Both the position numbers and the translations under genes were made by a program. The notes beneath the pieces were generated by a model. That model worked only from the letters and a program-made list of their open reading frames with translations. It made no database searches and was not told the DNA's origin. Shown here piece by piece: positions 52,724-61,940 of a DNA stretch of 64,000 bases. Every line of letters starts with the position of its first letter. Positions within the stretch are counted from its first letter, which is position 1. The DNA lies in the NCBI GenBank assembly GCA_902362725.1, contig CABIXM010000006.1, positions 1-64,000 on the forward strand, read 5' to 3'. Origin of the DNA: Clostridiaceae bacterium (lineage in GTDB: Bacteria > Bacillota > Clostridia > Lachnospirales > Lachnospiraceae).

Positions 52724-53656
52724 TTACACCACTCTTCTTCCATCTTTAAAACGCAGCACCGTCGCGTCCATTTTATCCAGCGAACCGCATCCCGTATAAT
52801 TCATCATTTCCGCAAGCTCGCCATTCATTTTTGCAAGGCATGCTTTTACGCCCTCGCATCCCTCTTTTACCAGTCCCGGCATCAGAATCCGGCCTGCAGA
52901 TACTGCGTCTGCCCCTAAAGCAAGTGCTTTGAATGCATCTACACCGCTATCGATACTACAATCCACAAAAATCTTCATTTTTCTTTCTTTTCCAAGAGCC
53001 TCTACAATCTCCGGAAGAATCATCATCGGAGGAATCGCAAAAGGCATACGCGCATGGTGATGACTGACCACAATACCGGCTACTCCCGCTCTCTGGCACG
53101 CAAGCGCGTCCTGTACGCTCAAAATGCCTTTCACTACAAAAGGAAGCCCCGTCGCCTTCACATAGTTCTGCAGATCTTCTTCCGTCTGATACGTCATCCA
53201 GTTTCCAAAGCAGCAATCATAATCTCCTGTTTCGCCAAACACATGGTCAATATCGATACCTACCGCAAATGCTCCGTTTTTTTCCGCAAATTCCATTCGG
53301 TTGTAGATTTCATCTTTATCTGCATAGGGTTTGATAATCCGTATGGTTCTTGCGCCTGTCTTAAGAGCCTGATCAAATTCGTCGTTGGTCATCATGCCCA
53401 CCCAGTTAACCTGGTTCATTTCCGCAGCTGCCCTGGAATATTCGCAAAGCGCGTTTTCACGTTCGCTGGCAAATGTTTTTAAATGAGAAAATGCCGGCGT
53501 CATAATCGGCGAATCAAATTCTTCTCCAAAAAGTTCCATTTTCAAGGACGCCCTTTTTGCCCCTACCAGACGTTCTTCTACAAAAATTGAATCAAAATAT
53601 TCTCTGGTAAACCGAACAACATTTCCCATGGTATTTCTATCTTTTATCTCTGCCAT
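52724..53656 (-). CDS. FMN-dependent alpha-hydroxyacid oxidase/dehydrogenase family protein
   Basis: This 310-residue TIM barrel of the lactate/glycolate oxidase superfamily is shorter than the usual 350-380. Recognisable blocks are FDSPIMTPAFSHL (FMN phosphate side), LPFVVKGILSVQDAL with the flavin-contacting lysine, VVSHHHARMPFA (replacing the usual SNHGGRQ, with histidines kept), and IFVDCSIDSGVDAFKALALGADAVSAGR. It probably oxidises a 2-hydroxyacid or a related carbon. The start follows GGAGG by 9 bases and overlaps the MATE gene end by 13 bases, so the two are coupled. Isopentenyl-diphosphate isomerase type 2 is a related fold but lacks this order. Confidence 0.8.
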   Translation of the reverse strand: MAEIKDRNTMGNVVRFTREYFDSIFVEERLVGAKRASLKMELFGEEFDSPIMTPAFSHLKTFASERENALCEYSRAAAEMNQVNWVGMMTNDEFDQALKTGARTIRIIKPYADKDEIYNRMEFAEKNGAFAVGIDIDHVFGETGDYDCCFGNWMTYQTEEDLQNYVKATGLPFVVKGILSVQDALACQRAGVAGIVVSHHHARMPFAIPPMMILPEIVEALGKERKMKIFVDCSIDSGVDAFKALALGADAVSAGRILMPGLVKEGCEGVKACLAKMNGELAEMMNYTGCGSLDKMDATVLRFKDGRRVV

Positions 53657-55002
53657 TCCACTTCTCCTCCGATTTTTTTCTGCAATTTTGTTAATCTGTA
53701 GTAATATACCGGTATCAATGGAACCAGGGCTATCGTCCAGGCCGCCGGATCTCCGAAGCAGATTCCAAAGAATCCAAGCTTCGTTCCAATCGTCCCGACC
53801 ACCAGCAGCCGTCCCAGCAATTCAAAGACGCCCCCAAGCATGGGAAACACACCGTCTCCCAATCCCTGCAGCGCATTTCTGTATACAAAGATAAGTCCCA
53901 GCGGAATAAAAAACAAAGTCGCTATATGAAAATACATGTTCAAATACATCTGCACATCGCGATTCGGTTCCGATAAAAACAATAAGCCTGTATACTCTCC
54001 GGCAAAGAAACACACAATCATCAAAACGCCAAAAATCAGGATGGTCATCGTGATCGCTTTCCGGACGCCCTGCCGTATTCTTTCTATCTCTCCCGCTCCT
54101 GTGTTCTGCCCCACATAGGTGGCAAGGGCTGTTCCGATCGCAACTCCCGGCTGTTGAATCACCTGTCCGACTCTCTGCGCCGCCGCGTATGCCGCTATCG
54201 CTGCCGCCCCAAGCCTGTTCAGGGTGGATTGAAGAATCATTCCGCCCAGAGCTGTGATAAAAAACTGCAGCGCCATCGGAATTCCCATTTTCAAAAGGCT
54301 CCCTGCACTTTTCACACGAAACGCCCACTCGCCCTTCCGAACCCGCAGCATGGAATACCGCGCAAACACATAGATTCCGCACAGAATTCCGGAGAGCAGC
54401 TGGGAAGCAACCGTTGCAACCGCCGCTCCATCTACTCCCATCCCGAAATCCCGAATCAATACAATATCCAGAATCACGTTCAGCACAGATGAGAATATGA
54501 GAAAATATAAGGGTGTACGGCTGTCCCCCACGGCCCGGGCTGCTGCTGAAAAAAAGTTATATGCCACACAGGCTCCAAAGCCCCAGAAAAAAATACGGGT
54601 ATACAGCTCTGTCTCGCCATAGATTTCCTGCGGGATATTCATAAGCTCCAGCAAAAGCGGCAGATATCCCAGGAGAATTCCTGTCATCAACACAGAAAAC
54701 ATAACTGACACGTATGCCGCAACCGCGATATGATGTCTCAGCTCACTCTCCTTCTGGCCTCCATAGCATTGAGAAAAGATAATTCCAAAGCCGCTGGTCA
54801 TTCCGATAGCCAGTCCCTGTACGCCAAATGTGACAATTCCCACGCTTCCTACTGCAGCAAGGGCATCCACACCCAGATATCTTCCTACCACCATCGAATC
54901 CACAATCCCGTATAAATTCTGAAACAGGTTTCCGATTAAAACAGGTATCATAAATTCCACAAGAAGCTTGGTAGGATTTCCTTTTGTCATATTCTGTGCC
55001 AT
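53644..55002 (-). CDS. MATE-family efflux transporter
   Basis: This 452-residue protein has twelve predicted membrane helices. The start TKLLVEFMIPVLIGNLFQNLYGIVDSMVVGRYLG is typical of the family, and the two six-helix halves are visible (second half from about 235: MGIPMALQFFITALGGMILQSTLNRLG). MATE proteins export cationic drugs or metabolites using sodium or proton gradients. Placed 19 bases after a sugar kinase gene and overlapping an oxidoreductase gene, it is more likely to export a product or a toxic intermediate of the pathway than to be a drug pump; this is inference. Confidence 0.9.
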   Translation of the reverse strand: MAQNMTKGNPTKLLVEFMIPVLIGNLFQNLYGIVDSMVVGRYLGVDALAAVGSVGIVTFGVQGLAIGMTSGFGIIFSQCYGGQKESELRHHIAVAAYVSVMFSVLMTGILLGYLPLLLELMNIPQEIYGETELYTRIFFWGFGACVAYNFFSAAARAVGDSRTPLYFLIFSSVLNVILDIVLIRDFGMGVDGAAVATVASQLLSGILCGIYVFARYSMLRVRKGEWAFRVKSAGSLLKMGIPMALQFFITALGGMILQSTLNRLGAAAIAAYAAAQRVGQVIQQPGVAIGTALATYVGQNTGAGEIERIRQGVRKAITMTILIFGVLMIVCFFAGEYTGLLFLSEPNRDVQMYLNMYFHIATLFFIPLGLIFVYRNALQGLGDGVFPMLGGVFELLGRLLVVGTIGTKLGFFGICFGDPAAWTIALVPLIPVYYYRLTKLQKKIGGEVEWQR

Positions 55003-55021
55003 ACGCGATCCTTTCTGCCTA

Positions 55022-56512
55022 TCAGCCTATCGCATGCATTTCCTCTTTCGTATCCTCATAGAGCTTCTGATAAACAGAAAAGTATTTATCGTACGCGCTC
55101 TGATGATCCGATGGTTCCGTCACATTTTTCACCTTTATGTAGTCTGTTGCTTCCCGCAGATCCCGGAACATGCCGACTGCCGTTCCCGCCGCGGCCGCCA
55201 CGCCAAGAGACGTCGAATCATTGGCTGAGGCCTGTAAAGCCGCCACCGGCGTCTTCCACACATCTGCCAGGATCTGCTTCCACAGCGCAGAATTTGCCCC
55301 GCCTCCGATAATCCGGATCTGTCCGCTCTTTCCCTGCGCTTCAAACACTTTTAAAATGCTGTTCAGCGCATACGCGACGCCCTCAAAGGTCGCCCGCATA
55401 AAATGCGCCCTTGTGTGCGACATGGACAGTCCGAAAAACATTCCTCTTGCTTTGGCGTCAAAGATGGGGGAGCGTTCTCCATCCAGATAGGGGACAAAAA
55501 TAAGGCCGTCGCTTCCCGGCGCTATTTTTCCGGCCAGCGCGTTAAATTCGTCCAGGTCCTGCGTTCCAAGTACGTTCATCACCCACTTCAGGGCTCCTCC
55601 CGCTGATTGCATGGTTCCAAACAGAGAGCTGTGGATTCCATCCAGGGACATGATATTAAAAATACGCTGTTCCGGATCCAGATACGGCTGCTCTATACAC
55701 TGCGACAGCCAGGCGGTCGTACCCAGGGAGCAATAAATGTCTCCCGTATTTACATTTCCGGCCCCGATATCCGCACAGGCTCCGTCTCCGCCTCCCGCGA
55801 TTACCGGAATGCCGGAAGGAATCCCCAGTTCCTTTGCCGCTTCTTCTGTAACATGTCCCACGATTTCCATTCCTGCATGAAGCTCCGGAAGCTTCTCCAT
55901 CTCAAGCCCCAGCTCCCGATATACCGCGGCGTCATACGCTTTTTTGTGAATATTCATCAGCTCTCCATGGCTTGCGTCTGAATAATCCGTCGTATCGATG
56001 TTGCCGGTAAGCCGTGCCGTCAGAAAGTCCTTGGACTGCAGGAATTTTGCTGTCTTACGATAGATCTCCGGCCTTTCTTCCTTAAACCACAGCATCTTGC
56101 AGAGAGAAGAGCGGCTGTCCAGTACGTTTCCCGAAATTCGGTAAAGCTCCTCTTTTCCTATCCCTGCTTTTATCGCTTCAAACTGTGCGCCGGCCCTGGA
56201 ATCCGAATGAATCAGGGCTGCATGGAGCGCCTTGCACTTCTCATCGACCGGGACACATCCCAGCATATGGCCGCTGACACCGATAGCCGCTATCCGTTTT
56301 CCCGCGTCCGGCTTCTGTTCCAGCAAAGCCTTTGTAGTTTTGCAGGCACATTTCCACCAGTCCTCCGGGTTCTGTTCGGAAATTCCCGGTTCCGGATGAT
56401 GCGTATCATAATCGCATTTCGCCGATGCGTAAACTTCTCCGGTTTCCGTTACCAGAGACGTCTTTACACTGCTTGTTCCAATATCATAAGCTAAAATCAA
56501 TTGACTTCCCAT
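55022..56512 (-). CDS. FGGY-family carbohydrate kinase
   Basis: This 496-residue kinase of the xylulokinase/gluconokinase type has AYDIGTSSVKTSLV (phosphate 1), the substrate region GGGDGACADIGAGNVNTGDIYCSLGTTAWLS, the catalytic-type Asp in the DGERSPIFD block, and the adenosine site IRIIGGGANSALWKQILADVW. The substrate is a ketose or polyol. AAAGGAGG precedes the ATG. It follows the glycyl-radical enzyme gene, but a 15-bp hairpin with a U tract lies between (56540-56573), so its level is probably set by partial readthrough. A xylulokinase (xylB) assignment is possible but not proven. Confidence 0.88.
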   Translation of the reverse strand: MGSQLILAYDIGTSSVKTSLVTETGEVYASAKCDYDTHHPEPGISEQNPEDWWKCACKTTKALLEQKPDAGKRIAAIGVSGHMLGCVPVDEKCKALHAALIHSDSRAGAQFEAIKAGIGKEELYRISGNVLDSRSSLCKMLWFKEERPEIYRKTAKFLQSKDFLTARLTGNIDTTDYSDASHGELMNIHKKAYDAAVYRELGLEMEKLPELHAGMEIVGHVTEEAAKELGIPSGIPVIAGGGDGACADIGAGNVNTGDIYCSLGTTAWLSQCIEQPYLDPEQRIFNIMSLDGIHSSLFGTMQSAGGALKWVMNVLGTQDLDEFNALAGKIAPGSDGLIFVPYLDGERSPIFDAKARGMFFGLSMSHTRAHFMRATFEGVAYALNSILKVFEAQGKSGQIRIIGGGANSALWKQILADVWKTPVAALQASANDSTSLGVAAAAGTAVGMFRDLREATDYIKVKNVTEPSDHQSAYDKYFSVYQKLYEDTKEEMHAIG

Positions 56513-56539
56513 CTGGGTTCCTCCTTTATTCTAAAAACA

Positions 56540-56573
56540 ACAGCAGGCGTACAGAACTCTGTACGCCTGCTGT
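56540..56573 (-). terminator. Intercistronic terminator/attenuator after the glycyl-radical enzyme gene
   Basis: A 15-bp perfect stem (56540-56554 with 56559-56573) closes a 4-base loop and is followed on the minus strand by TTGTTTTT. Only 27 bases separate it from the kinase start, too few for an obvious promoter, so it should reduce rather than abolish kinase transcription. Confidence 0.75.
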
Positions 56574-56596
56574 CAGGTAGTGAAGGTTTCTATCGG

Positions 56597-59068
56597 TTAC
56601 ATTGCTTCCTGAAGAGTCCGCTCAATAATCTCGTTCTGCAGTTTGTAATCCAGATTTACAAAATATTCACAGTAGCCAGCAATCCGTACTACCAAATCCC
56701 GATGTTTTGCCGGTTCCTTCTGGGCTTCCTGCAGGGCTGTAGCATCTACATAATTGAACTGTACTTCTGCTCCTTTTTCTCTGATATAAGTTTCCAGAAG
56801 CCGAACCACCGCAGCCGTTCCCTCCTGATCCTTTACCAGAGACGGGCTTATCTTCACATTTAACGCAAATGCTCCTGTAATATCGTCTGTACTCAGTTTG
56901 AAAATCGAATTCAGCAACGCGGTCGGTCCATTGCTGTCTCTGCCCTGGCTCGGTCCCGCGCAATCGCTGAGCGCCTCTCCTTTCTTTCTTCCGTTGGGTG
57001 TGGCAGGCGTCAGTTCACCAAGCTCGATATGCAGATTGTAGCTGAACACATTGTTTACAAAACGGGCGTTATCCAGCTTATAAATCTCATTCTGCTTCCG
57101 CACCTGAGCGGAGTAGGTATTAAAGATCTTCGTCGCAATATCATCCACATAATCATCGTCATTTCCGAAGGTCGGCGCTTTCTCCAGCTTCTTTCTGAGA
57201 AGCTCATAGCCTTCAAAATCCGCGTCCATGGCCTCCGCAAGCTGCGCAAGGGTCAGATCCTGCTTTTCAAATACGAATTTTTTGATAACAGAGAGAGAGT
57301 CTGTAGCCGTTCCCAGTCCCTGGCCCATGATGGCGATGGGGCTTCCCATCAGGGTTCCGCCCTGGAAATAATCCAGTCCTTTTTCCAGGCAGCCTTCGAC
57401 TAACGCAGACGCAAAGGGATCCTGACTTCCCTGCCGTTCTACTTTCAGGAAGTCTGCGCCAGCCTTTCCGCTGTTATCTACTTCCTGACGGAGCTCTGTC
57501 AGATATTCCTCCAGGAATTCGTCAAAATCTGCATACGTTTTGCCGCTTGCTGCCGCCGCATGCACCTGATCTGCCAGAATCTCCGGGAAGCTCAGCATAC
57601 CTCCTGTCACCCAGTTTGCGTCTTTTCCTTCGATCATGATTTCTGTACAGCCCATGTTATAATAATTCCGTGCCGCCTCAAGGGGAACGCCTACACTCAT
57701 CAGGTTCGGAATCCAGACACTGTCGTTCAGCACCAGAGGCTGGCCGCAGCCTGCCTTCACTGTACGAATAACCTCTTCATAAAGCCACTTCGGTGTTTTC
57801 TCCGGATTCAGACGAGCAGACATGTTCGGATAAGGCATTGCCAGAAATGTCATGACCTCCAGGCAAAGCTTTGTCAGCTCGTTGGCTCCGTTTTCGCCCT
57901 CTGTGGTAACGCCGCCCACGCACAGGCTCTGCACCGTACGCATCTTCGGCTCGTTCAGCTTCAGATAGAGCGCACACATCCACTCAAAGGCCTTTTCTTC
58001 CGTCAGTCTTCCTTCTTCCATATCCTTCTCATAGAAGGGATACATATACTGGTCGAAGCGTGCCAGAGAAAGAGCGGAGCCTCCCTCCAGGTTGCCGATA
58101 AGCTGGGTCAGCCATACCAGCTCCAGGGCCTCCACAAAGGTGTCCGGCTTTTCTGTGGAAACTTTCTTCATGATCCGGGCCATTTCCAGCAGTTCTTCCT
58201 TTCGAACGGAATCTGCTGTTTTTTCTGCCTCCGCTTCTACTGCAGCCGCGTACTTCCGGATATAATGGATCACTGCTTCCACCGCAATCTTGGTGGATTC
58301 ATAGAAGACCTTTTTGTCCTCGTCCTGTGCCTTTTCCAGTTTCTCGTTGATTTCATCCAGAATGTCCTGATATCCGCGCTTTACCAGATCCTTATAATTC
58401 AGATTGGTATGGTTTGCAACCTTCCAGTTAATCTCATGCAGCGCGTCCGTCGTCTCTTTTCCGTAATCATAGGTAAAAGTAAGCTCCAGAACCTTGCCGA
58501 CCTCATAGGGCTCATACTTTCTGTCTGCCCGCTCCTCATTCAGCGTCTTGATCAGCTTCTGAAGAATATCAAAGGGAATCGACGCGTCGTAATGGTCTCT
58601 GGCCATCAGGGAACCGAAACGCATCTTGCCGGAGTTCGCATTTTCCTCAAATGACATATTACCTTCTCCGTCACTCATGTGACTTCTGGACTCCCGTTCT
58701 TCCTGCTCGCCCCGTGTCGCCTCATGGGCGTCCAGGGCTTCCACAGCCATTTTATAATAATCTTCGTAGGTCAGCTTATTTCTCTCTTCGTCTACCGGCC
58801 ACATACCTGTCACAGACCCAATGAGCTGCTCTGCTTCATAGATCGGGAGCTCTATATGATCCAGATGGTACGCAAAGCCCTTCGCGCGGCGGATTGCCGT
58901 AGGCTCGCCCTTGGTTGCCTTTATGGATGCAGCCATATTGGTATAAAGCAGCGTCTGCCGAAGTCCCGCGTCGTTTAAATCCTGTACCACCTTCCGCATG
59001 GCCTCGATTCTTTCTGTGCCGCGTCCCTTAATTTCTTTTACAGAACTGATTCTTGTCAAATCCCTCAT
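56597..59068 (-). CDS. Glycyl-radical enzyme, dehydratase/lyase type, substrate unknown
   Basis: The 823-residue PFL-like barrel uses a glycyl radical to make a thiyl radical. The thiyl cysteine is Cys474 in NMGCTEIMIEG, with the general-base glutamate two residues on (Glu476), the C-x-E arrangement of diol dehydratases, choline lyase and sulfolyases. Pyruvate formate-lyase has two adjacent cysteines instead. The glycyl loop is VVRIAGYCEYF with Gly798. Threonine replaces the valine of the common GCVE motif. I start at 59068, 7 bases after AGGAGG; the longer frame has 22 extra residues overlapping the activase gene. The neighbours are the activase, a fucose-isomerase-like protein and an FGGY kinase, so a sugar or polyol derivative is the likely substrate. 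Confidence 0.92.
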   Translation of the reverse strand: MRDLTRISSVKEIKGRGTERIEAMRKVVQDLNDAGLRQTLLYTNMAASIKATKGEPTAIRRAKGFAYHLDHIELPIYEAEQLIGSVTGMWPVDEERNKLTYEDYYKMAVEALDAHEATRGEQEERESRSHMSDGEGNMSFEENANSGKMRFGSLMARDHYDASIPFDILQKLIKTLNEERADRKYEPYEVGKVLELTFTYDYGKETTDALHEINWKVANHTNLNYKDLVKRGYQDILDEINEKLEKAQDEDKKVFYESTKIAVEAVIHYIRKYAAAVEAEAEKTADSVRKEELLEMARIMKKVSTEKPDTFVEALELVWLTQLIGNLEGGSALSLARFDQYMYPFYEKDMEEGRLTEEKAFEWMCALYLKLNEPKMRTVQSLCVGGVTTEGENGANELTKLCLEVMTFLAMPYPNMSARLNPEKTPKWLYEEVIRTVKAGCGQPLVLNDSVWIPNLMSVGVPLEAARNYYNMGCTEIMIEGKDANWVTGGMLSFPEILADQVHAAAASGKTYADFDEFLEEYLTELRQEVDNSGKAGADFLKVERQGSQDPFASALVEGCLEKGLDYFQGGTLMGSPIAIMGQGLGTATDSLSVIKKFVFEKQDLTLAQLAEAMDADFEGYELLRKKLEKAPTFGNDDDYVDDIATKIFNTYSAQVRKQNEIYKLDNARFVNNVFSYNLHIELGELTPATPNGRKKGEALSDCAGPSQGRDSNGPTALLNSIFKLSTDDITGAFALNVKISPSLVKDQEGTAAVVRLLETYIREKGAEVQFNYVDATALQEAQKEPAKHRDLVVRIAGYCEYFVNLDYKLQNEIIERTLQEAM

Positions 59069-59082
59069 CGTTTTTCCTCCTC

Positions 59083-59979
59083 TCAATCTGCATTCACCAG
59101 GCGTCCTCCCTGGCTCCAGATATAATTTTTCCATTCTGCTACTGTTTCGTTGGATGGCATCTCGAATTCTTCACTTTCGATGCCGATTCTCGCCGCCTTT
59201 GACACTCCCAGCTTATGATAAGGCAAAATCTCCGCCCCTTCTACGTCCGGAAGTTCCTTCGTCAGCTCCGCAATTTTGTTAAAATGATCCTCTGTATCAT
59301 TCACGCCCGGAATAATCGGACAGCGAATTCGAAGCTTAGCACCGGAAGCATAAAGCCGTCTGATATTTTCTTCGACCTTACTGTTATCTCCGCCCACATA
59401 TTTTTTGTAAACTTCCGGATCCGTCACCTTGTAATCAATTAAGAAAATATCCACATAGGGAAGTACCTCTTCATAGTATTCCCAGGGAAGGGTTCCATTG
59501 GTCTCCAGCGCCGTGTTCACGCCTTCCGCTTTCACTCCTTTTAGAATCGCTGTCGCGAATTCCCGCTGCATCAGGGCTTCTCCGCCGGATAAGGTAATTC
59601 CTCCCTCTCCTGTAAAATAATGCTTGTCACGGAGAAGCTGCTTAACTGCTTTTTCCGATGTAATCCGCTCGCCCAGGACCTCCAGGGCCTCTGCCGGACA
59701 GATTTCCACGCATTTTCCGCAAAACTGACAGAGCGTCCGGTCTACCTTATGTCCTTCCTCCGTAAAAGTATGTACCTTCTGCGGACAGACTGCTTCACAG
59801 CCTCTGCAGCCGATGCATTTGGATGCGTTATAGGAAAGTATCTGACGCAGAGGAATTCCCTCCGGATTATGACACCAGACACAATTCACATTGCACCCTT
59901 TCAAAAATATAGTCGTCCGAATTCCCGGTCCGTCGTGGATGGAAAATCTCTGAATTCCAAAAACAATTCCTTCTGCCAT
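59083..59979 (-). CDS. Glycyl-radical enzyme activating enzyme (radical SAM)
   Basis: This 298-residue radical-SAM protein abstracts hydrogen from the glycine of its partner enzyme. It has the cluster motif in KGCNVNCVWCHNPEG (Cys29, 33, 36 region), two inserted ferredoxin-type 4Fe-4S motifs, CIGCRGCEAVCP and CQFCGKCVEICP (about 50-100), and TLSGGEALMQ for SAM binding. The double-cluster insert is typical of activases of dehydratase/lyase-type enzymes rather than of PflA, which lacks it. It begins after GGAGG and lies 14 bases before the enzyme gene. Confidence 0.95.
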   Translation of the reverse strand: MAEGIVFGIQRFSIHDGPGIRTTIFLKGCNVNCVWCHNPEGIPLRQILSYNASKCIGCRGCEAVCPQKVHTFTEEGHKVDRTLCQFCGKCVEICPAEALEVLGERITSEKAVKQLLRDKHYFTGEGGITLSGGEALMQREFATAILKGVKAEGVNTALETNGTLPWEYYEEVLPYVDIFLIDYKVTDPEVYKKYVGGDNSKVEENIRRLYASGAKLRIRCPIIPGVNDTEDHFNKIAELTKELPDVEGAEILPYHKLGVSKAARIGIESEEFEMPSNETVAEWKNYIWSQGGRLVNAD

Positions 59980-59996
59980 CTGAGCTCCTCCCTGCC

Positions 59997-60491
59997 CTAT
60001 ACTTCTACTTTGATATAATCCTTTTCCTCAAAGCTTCCGCCTTTGAAATCTGTCGCAAAGGTTCTGCCCGGAAGCTCACAGAGAATCGTCGCCTGCTCCT
60101 TATCCACTACAAACTGCGTTCCATGCAGTACGCCCGGCTTCAGCTTGACAAAGGTTCCCGCCGGTACCACGAATGCCTCGATACACTCCGGTCCAATTTC
60201 CCCGAAGCCCCAGCCCGCGTAAATAACGATGTCCGCGTCAATAGGAAGCAGGCCTTCGCAGGTATAATCGTGGTATTCATAATTGGTTATGATATTTTCT
60301 CTTTTCTTCACCTGGCAGATACATACGGAAGGCGGATTGTTGTTTCCCATGGGAAGGGTTAATGCATCCGGGAAAAACGCCGATTCGGTCCCGGCTCCAA
60401 AGCCCCAGCAATCCGGATGAAACATATCCACAATCTCTCCGTAGCTTCTGAAATTCTCTCTTGTAATGGGTTTTGCCTGAATGGTTCTCAT
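59997..60491 (-). CDS. Ureidoglycolate lyase (AllA)-fold protein in sugar cluster
   Basis: This 164-residue cupin-type beta barrel resembles the AllA family (PF04115): an N-terminal RTIQAKPITRENFRSYGEIVDMF, ILPIDADIVIYAGWG-like core strands and AFVVPAGTFVKLKPGVLHGTQF with the typical proline-gly-x-H block. No other allantoin or ureide genes are nearby, so true ureidoglycolate lyase activity is doubtful. It may be a sugar-binding or isomerising cupin of the pathway. It starts after AAGGAG, 17 bases after the isomerase gene ends, and lies just before the activase. Confidence 0.75.
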   Translation of the reverse strand: MRTIQAKPITRENFRSYGEIVDMFHPDCWGFGAGTESAFFPDALTLPMGNNNPPSVCICQVKKRENIITNYEYHDYTCEGLLPIDADIVIYAGWGFGEIGPECIEAFVVPAGTFVKLKPGVLHGTQFVVDKEQATILCELPGRTFATDFKGGSFEEKDYIKVEV

Positions 60492-60506
60492 CCGTGTTTC
60501 TCCTTC

Positions 60507-61889
60507 CTACAGACCTTTTATCTGATTCTTTCCCGGTGTATCGTAGGTTACGTTCAGATATCTTGCCGCTTCCTCCAGCGCTCTTGCGTAGGAGCCGTAC
60601 ATACCGCCTACATGATGGATATAGGGGCCGAATACCAGCTTCTCTTCCCACTGCTCCCAGTTATCCGTCTCAAACCATACGTAGGTTCCGGTGGTCTCCG
60701 GTCCGTCGGTAGCCTTTCCTTCTCCGGCAAACAGCACATATTCTCCGCCGATGCTGTCGAAGCGGCATACGGTAATCTCGCCCTTTTTCAGTTCCCAGCG
60801 TCCGTTGAACGCGTCGATTCCTGCCTTCTTCTCCGGATCCCGCAGGGAATAGGGGAAGGGTCCGCAATGCCATAACAGCTCCGCGTTATCGTTTTCCGGA
60901 TGACGGATGGTCAGATCCGCAAAGAACTGTGCCGTGTCGCCCAGACAGCAGGCATTCATAATCGCCAGGGTTACTGCTCCGCTTACGTCTCCCTCGCAGG
61001 AAACCGGAAGTCCCCGATCACTCAGTTCACCGATACTGATACAGGGAAGTCCCTTCAGCTCTTCCATTCTGGTCCAGCACTCCATGGAAGCAGCGGTACA
61101 ATCCTTTTCCCGAATCGCCTTTTCCATCGCCATGGTCATGGCACAGGTCCATACCACCTGTTCCTCGTTCATATTTCTTACGAACGCCATTCTGCCCTTG
61201 AACTCTTCTACGTATTTTCTGAGTTCCTCGCCGTTCTCTTCCACAATCTGCTTCGTATATCCGGCAATCGTCGTTATCGCGATCGGAACCAGCTGCACTC
61301 CAAACTTCTCCAGCAATTCCCCTTCATTGGAAATAACGCTCATGAACGGCTCCGGACGGCTTCCAATCTGCGCGATGCGAAGTCCCTTCATCGCTTTTAC
61401 CGCCATTGCTGTGCGGATAAAGGTCTCATATCCATCTGTAAATTTCTTACTTTTTGCGGGACTATTCACAATATAGCTGAATTTCACGCCGCTCCGGCTC
61501 AGCACCTTAGTCGCCGCGATGATTCCGCACTGGGTATCTCTTCCTCTGCTGACATCGGTATTCGGGATGGTATCCCGCGGTCCCCATACAAGGGTCGGAA
61601 CCTGGAACTGAGAAGCGATTCCTGCCGCTACGCTTTCCTCGCCAAAGTCACAGAACGGAAGAAACAGTGCATCGATTCTCGCATCCTTAAATTTATCTAC
61701 AGCCTTTTTTACGGTCTCATATTCAAACGCAATTCCATTCTCACATAAATCGTCAATATCTACAATCTCTACTGCATCCGGGCGGATTCCCCTGATGACT
61801 TCCATAAAAATATCTTTCTGCTCCTTGGCCGCTTCCATCGGAAGGAAGAAACGCTTAATGGGGGCCACGCCCAATACTAATTTTTTCAT
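60507..61889 (-). CDS. L-fucose/L-arabinose isomerase superfamily protein
   Basis: This 460-residue protein of the FucI/AraA-like fold has an N-terminal Rossmann-like half (FLPFCDFGEESVAAGIASQ). Its C-terminal active-site domain has LPVSCEGDVSGAVTLAIM, whose Glu and Asp match the metal ligands, and ELLWHCGPFPYSL, whose His is the third ligand. It probably interconverts an aldose and a ketose with a divalent metal. E. coli FucI is longer (about 590), so this is the short branch. AAGGAG precedes the ATG. It follows the ABC transporter genes after a hairpin. Confidence 0.85.
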   Translation of the reverse strand: MKKLVLGVAPIKRFFLPMEAAKEQKDIFMEVIRGIRPDAVEIVDIDDLCENGIAFEYETVKKAVDKFKDARIDALFLPFCDFGEESVAAGIASQFQVPTLVWGPRDTIPNTDVSRGRDTQCGIIAATKVLSRSGVKFSYIVNSPAKSKKFTDGYETFIRTAMAVKAMKGLRIAQIGSRPEPFMSVISNEGELLEKFGVQLVPIAITTIAGYTKQIVEENGEELRKYVEEFKGRMAFVRNMNEEQVVWTCAMTMAMEKAIREKDCTAASMECWTRMEELKGLPCISIGELSDRGLPVSCEGDVSGAVTLAIMNACCLGDTAQFFADLTIRHPENDNAELLWHCGPFPYSLRDPEKKAGIDAFNGRWELKKGEITVCRFDSIGGEYVLFAGEGKATDGPETTGTYVWFETDNWEQWEEKLVFGPYIHHVGGMYGSYARALEEAARYLNVTYDTPGKNQIKGL

Positions 61890-61940
61890 ACCCCTATCTC
61901 CTTTTCGCCTTTCGCTCTGTCACAACTCTTTTTATTTTAA

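Noticed and set aside
57560..58654. 364-residue open frame on the plus strand
   Set aside because: Antisense to the glycyl-radical enzyme and its conserved motifs; no start signal.
56597..59068. Pyruvate formate-lyase assignment
   Set aside because: PFL needs two adjacent catalytic cysteines. Here there is Cys-Thr-Glu, and the activase has extra 4Fe-4S motifs.
59997..60491. Purine/ureide catabolism
   Set aside because: No allantoinase, allantoate or glyoxylate genes nearby; only the fold matches.
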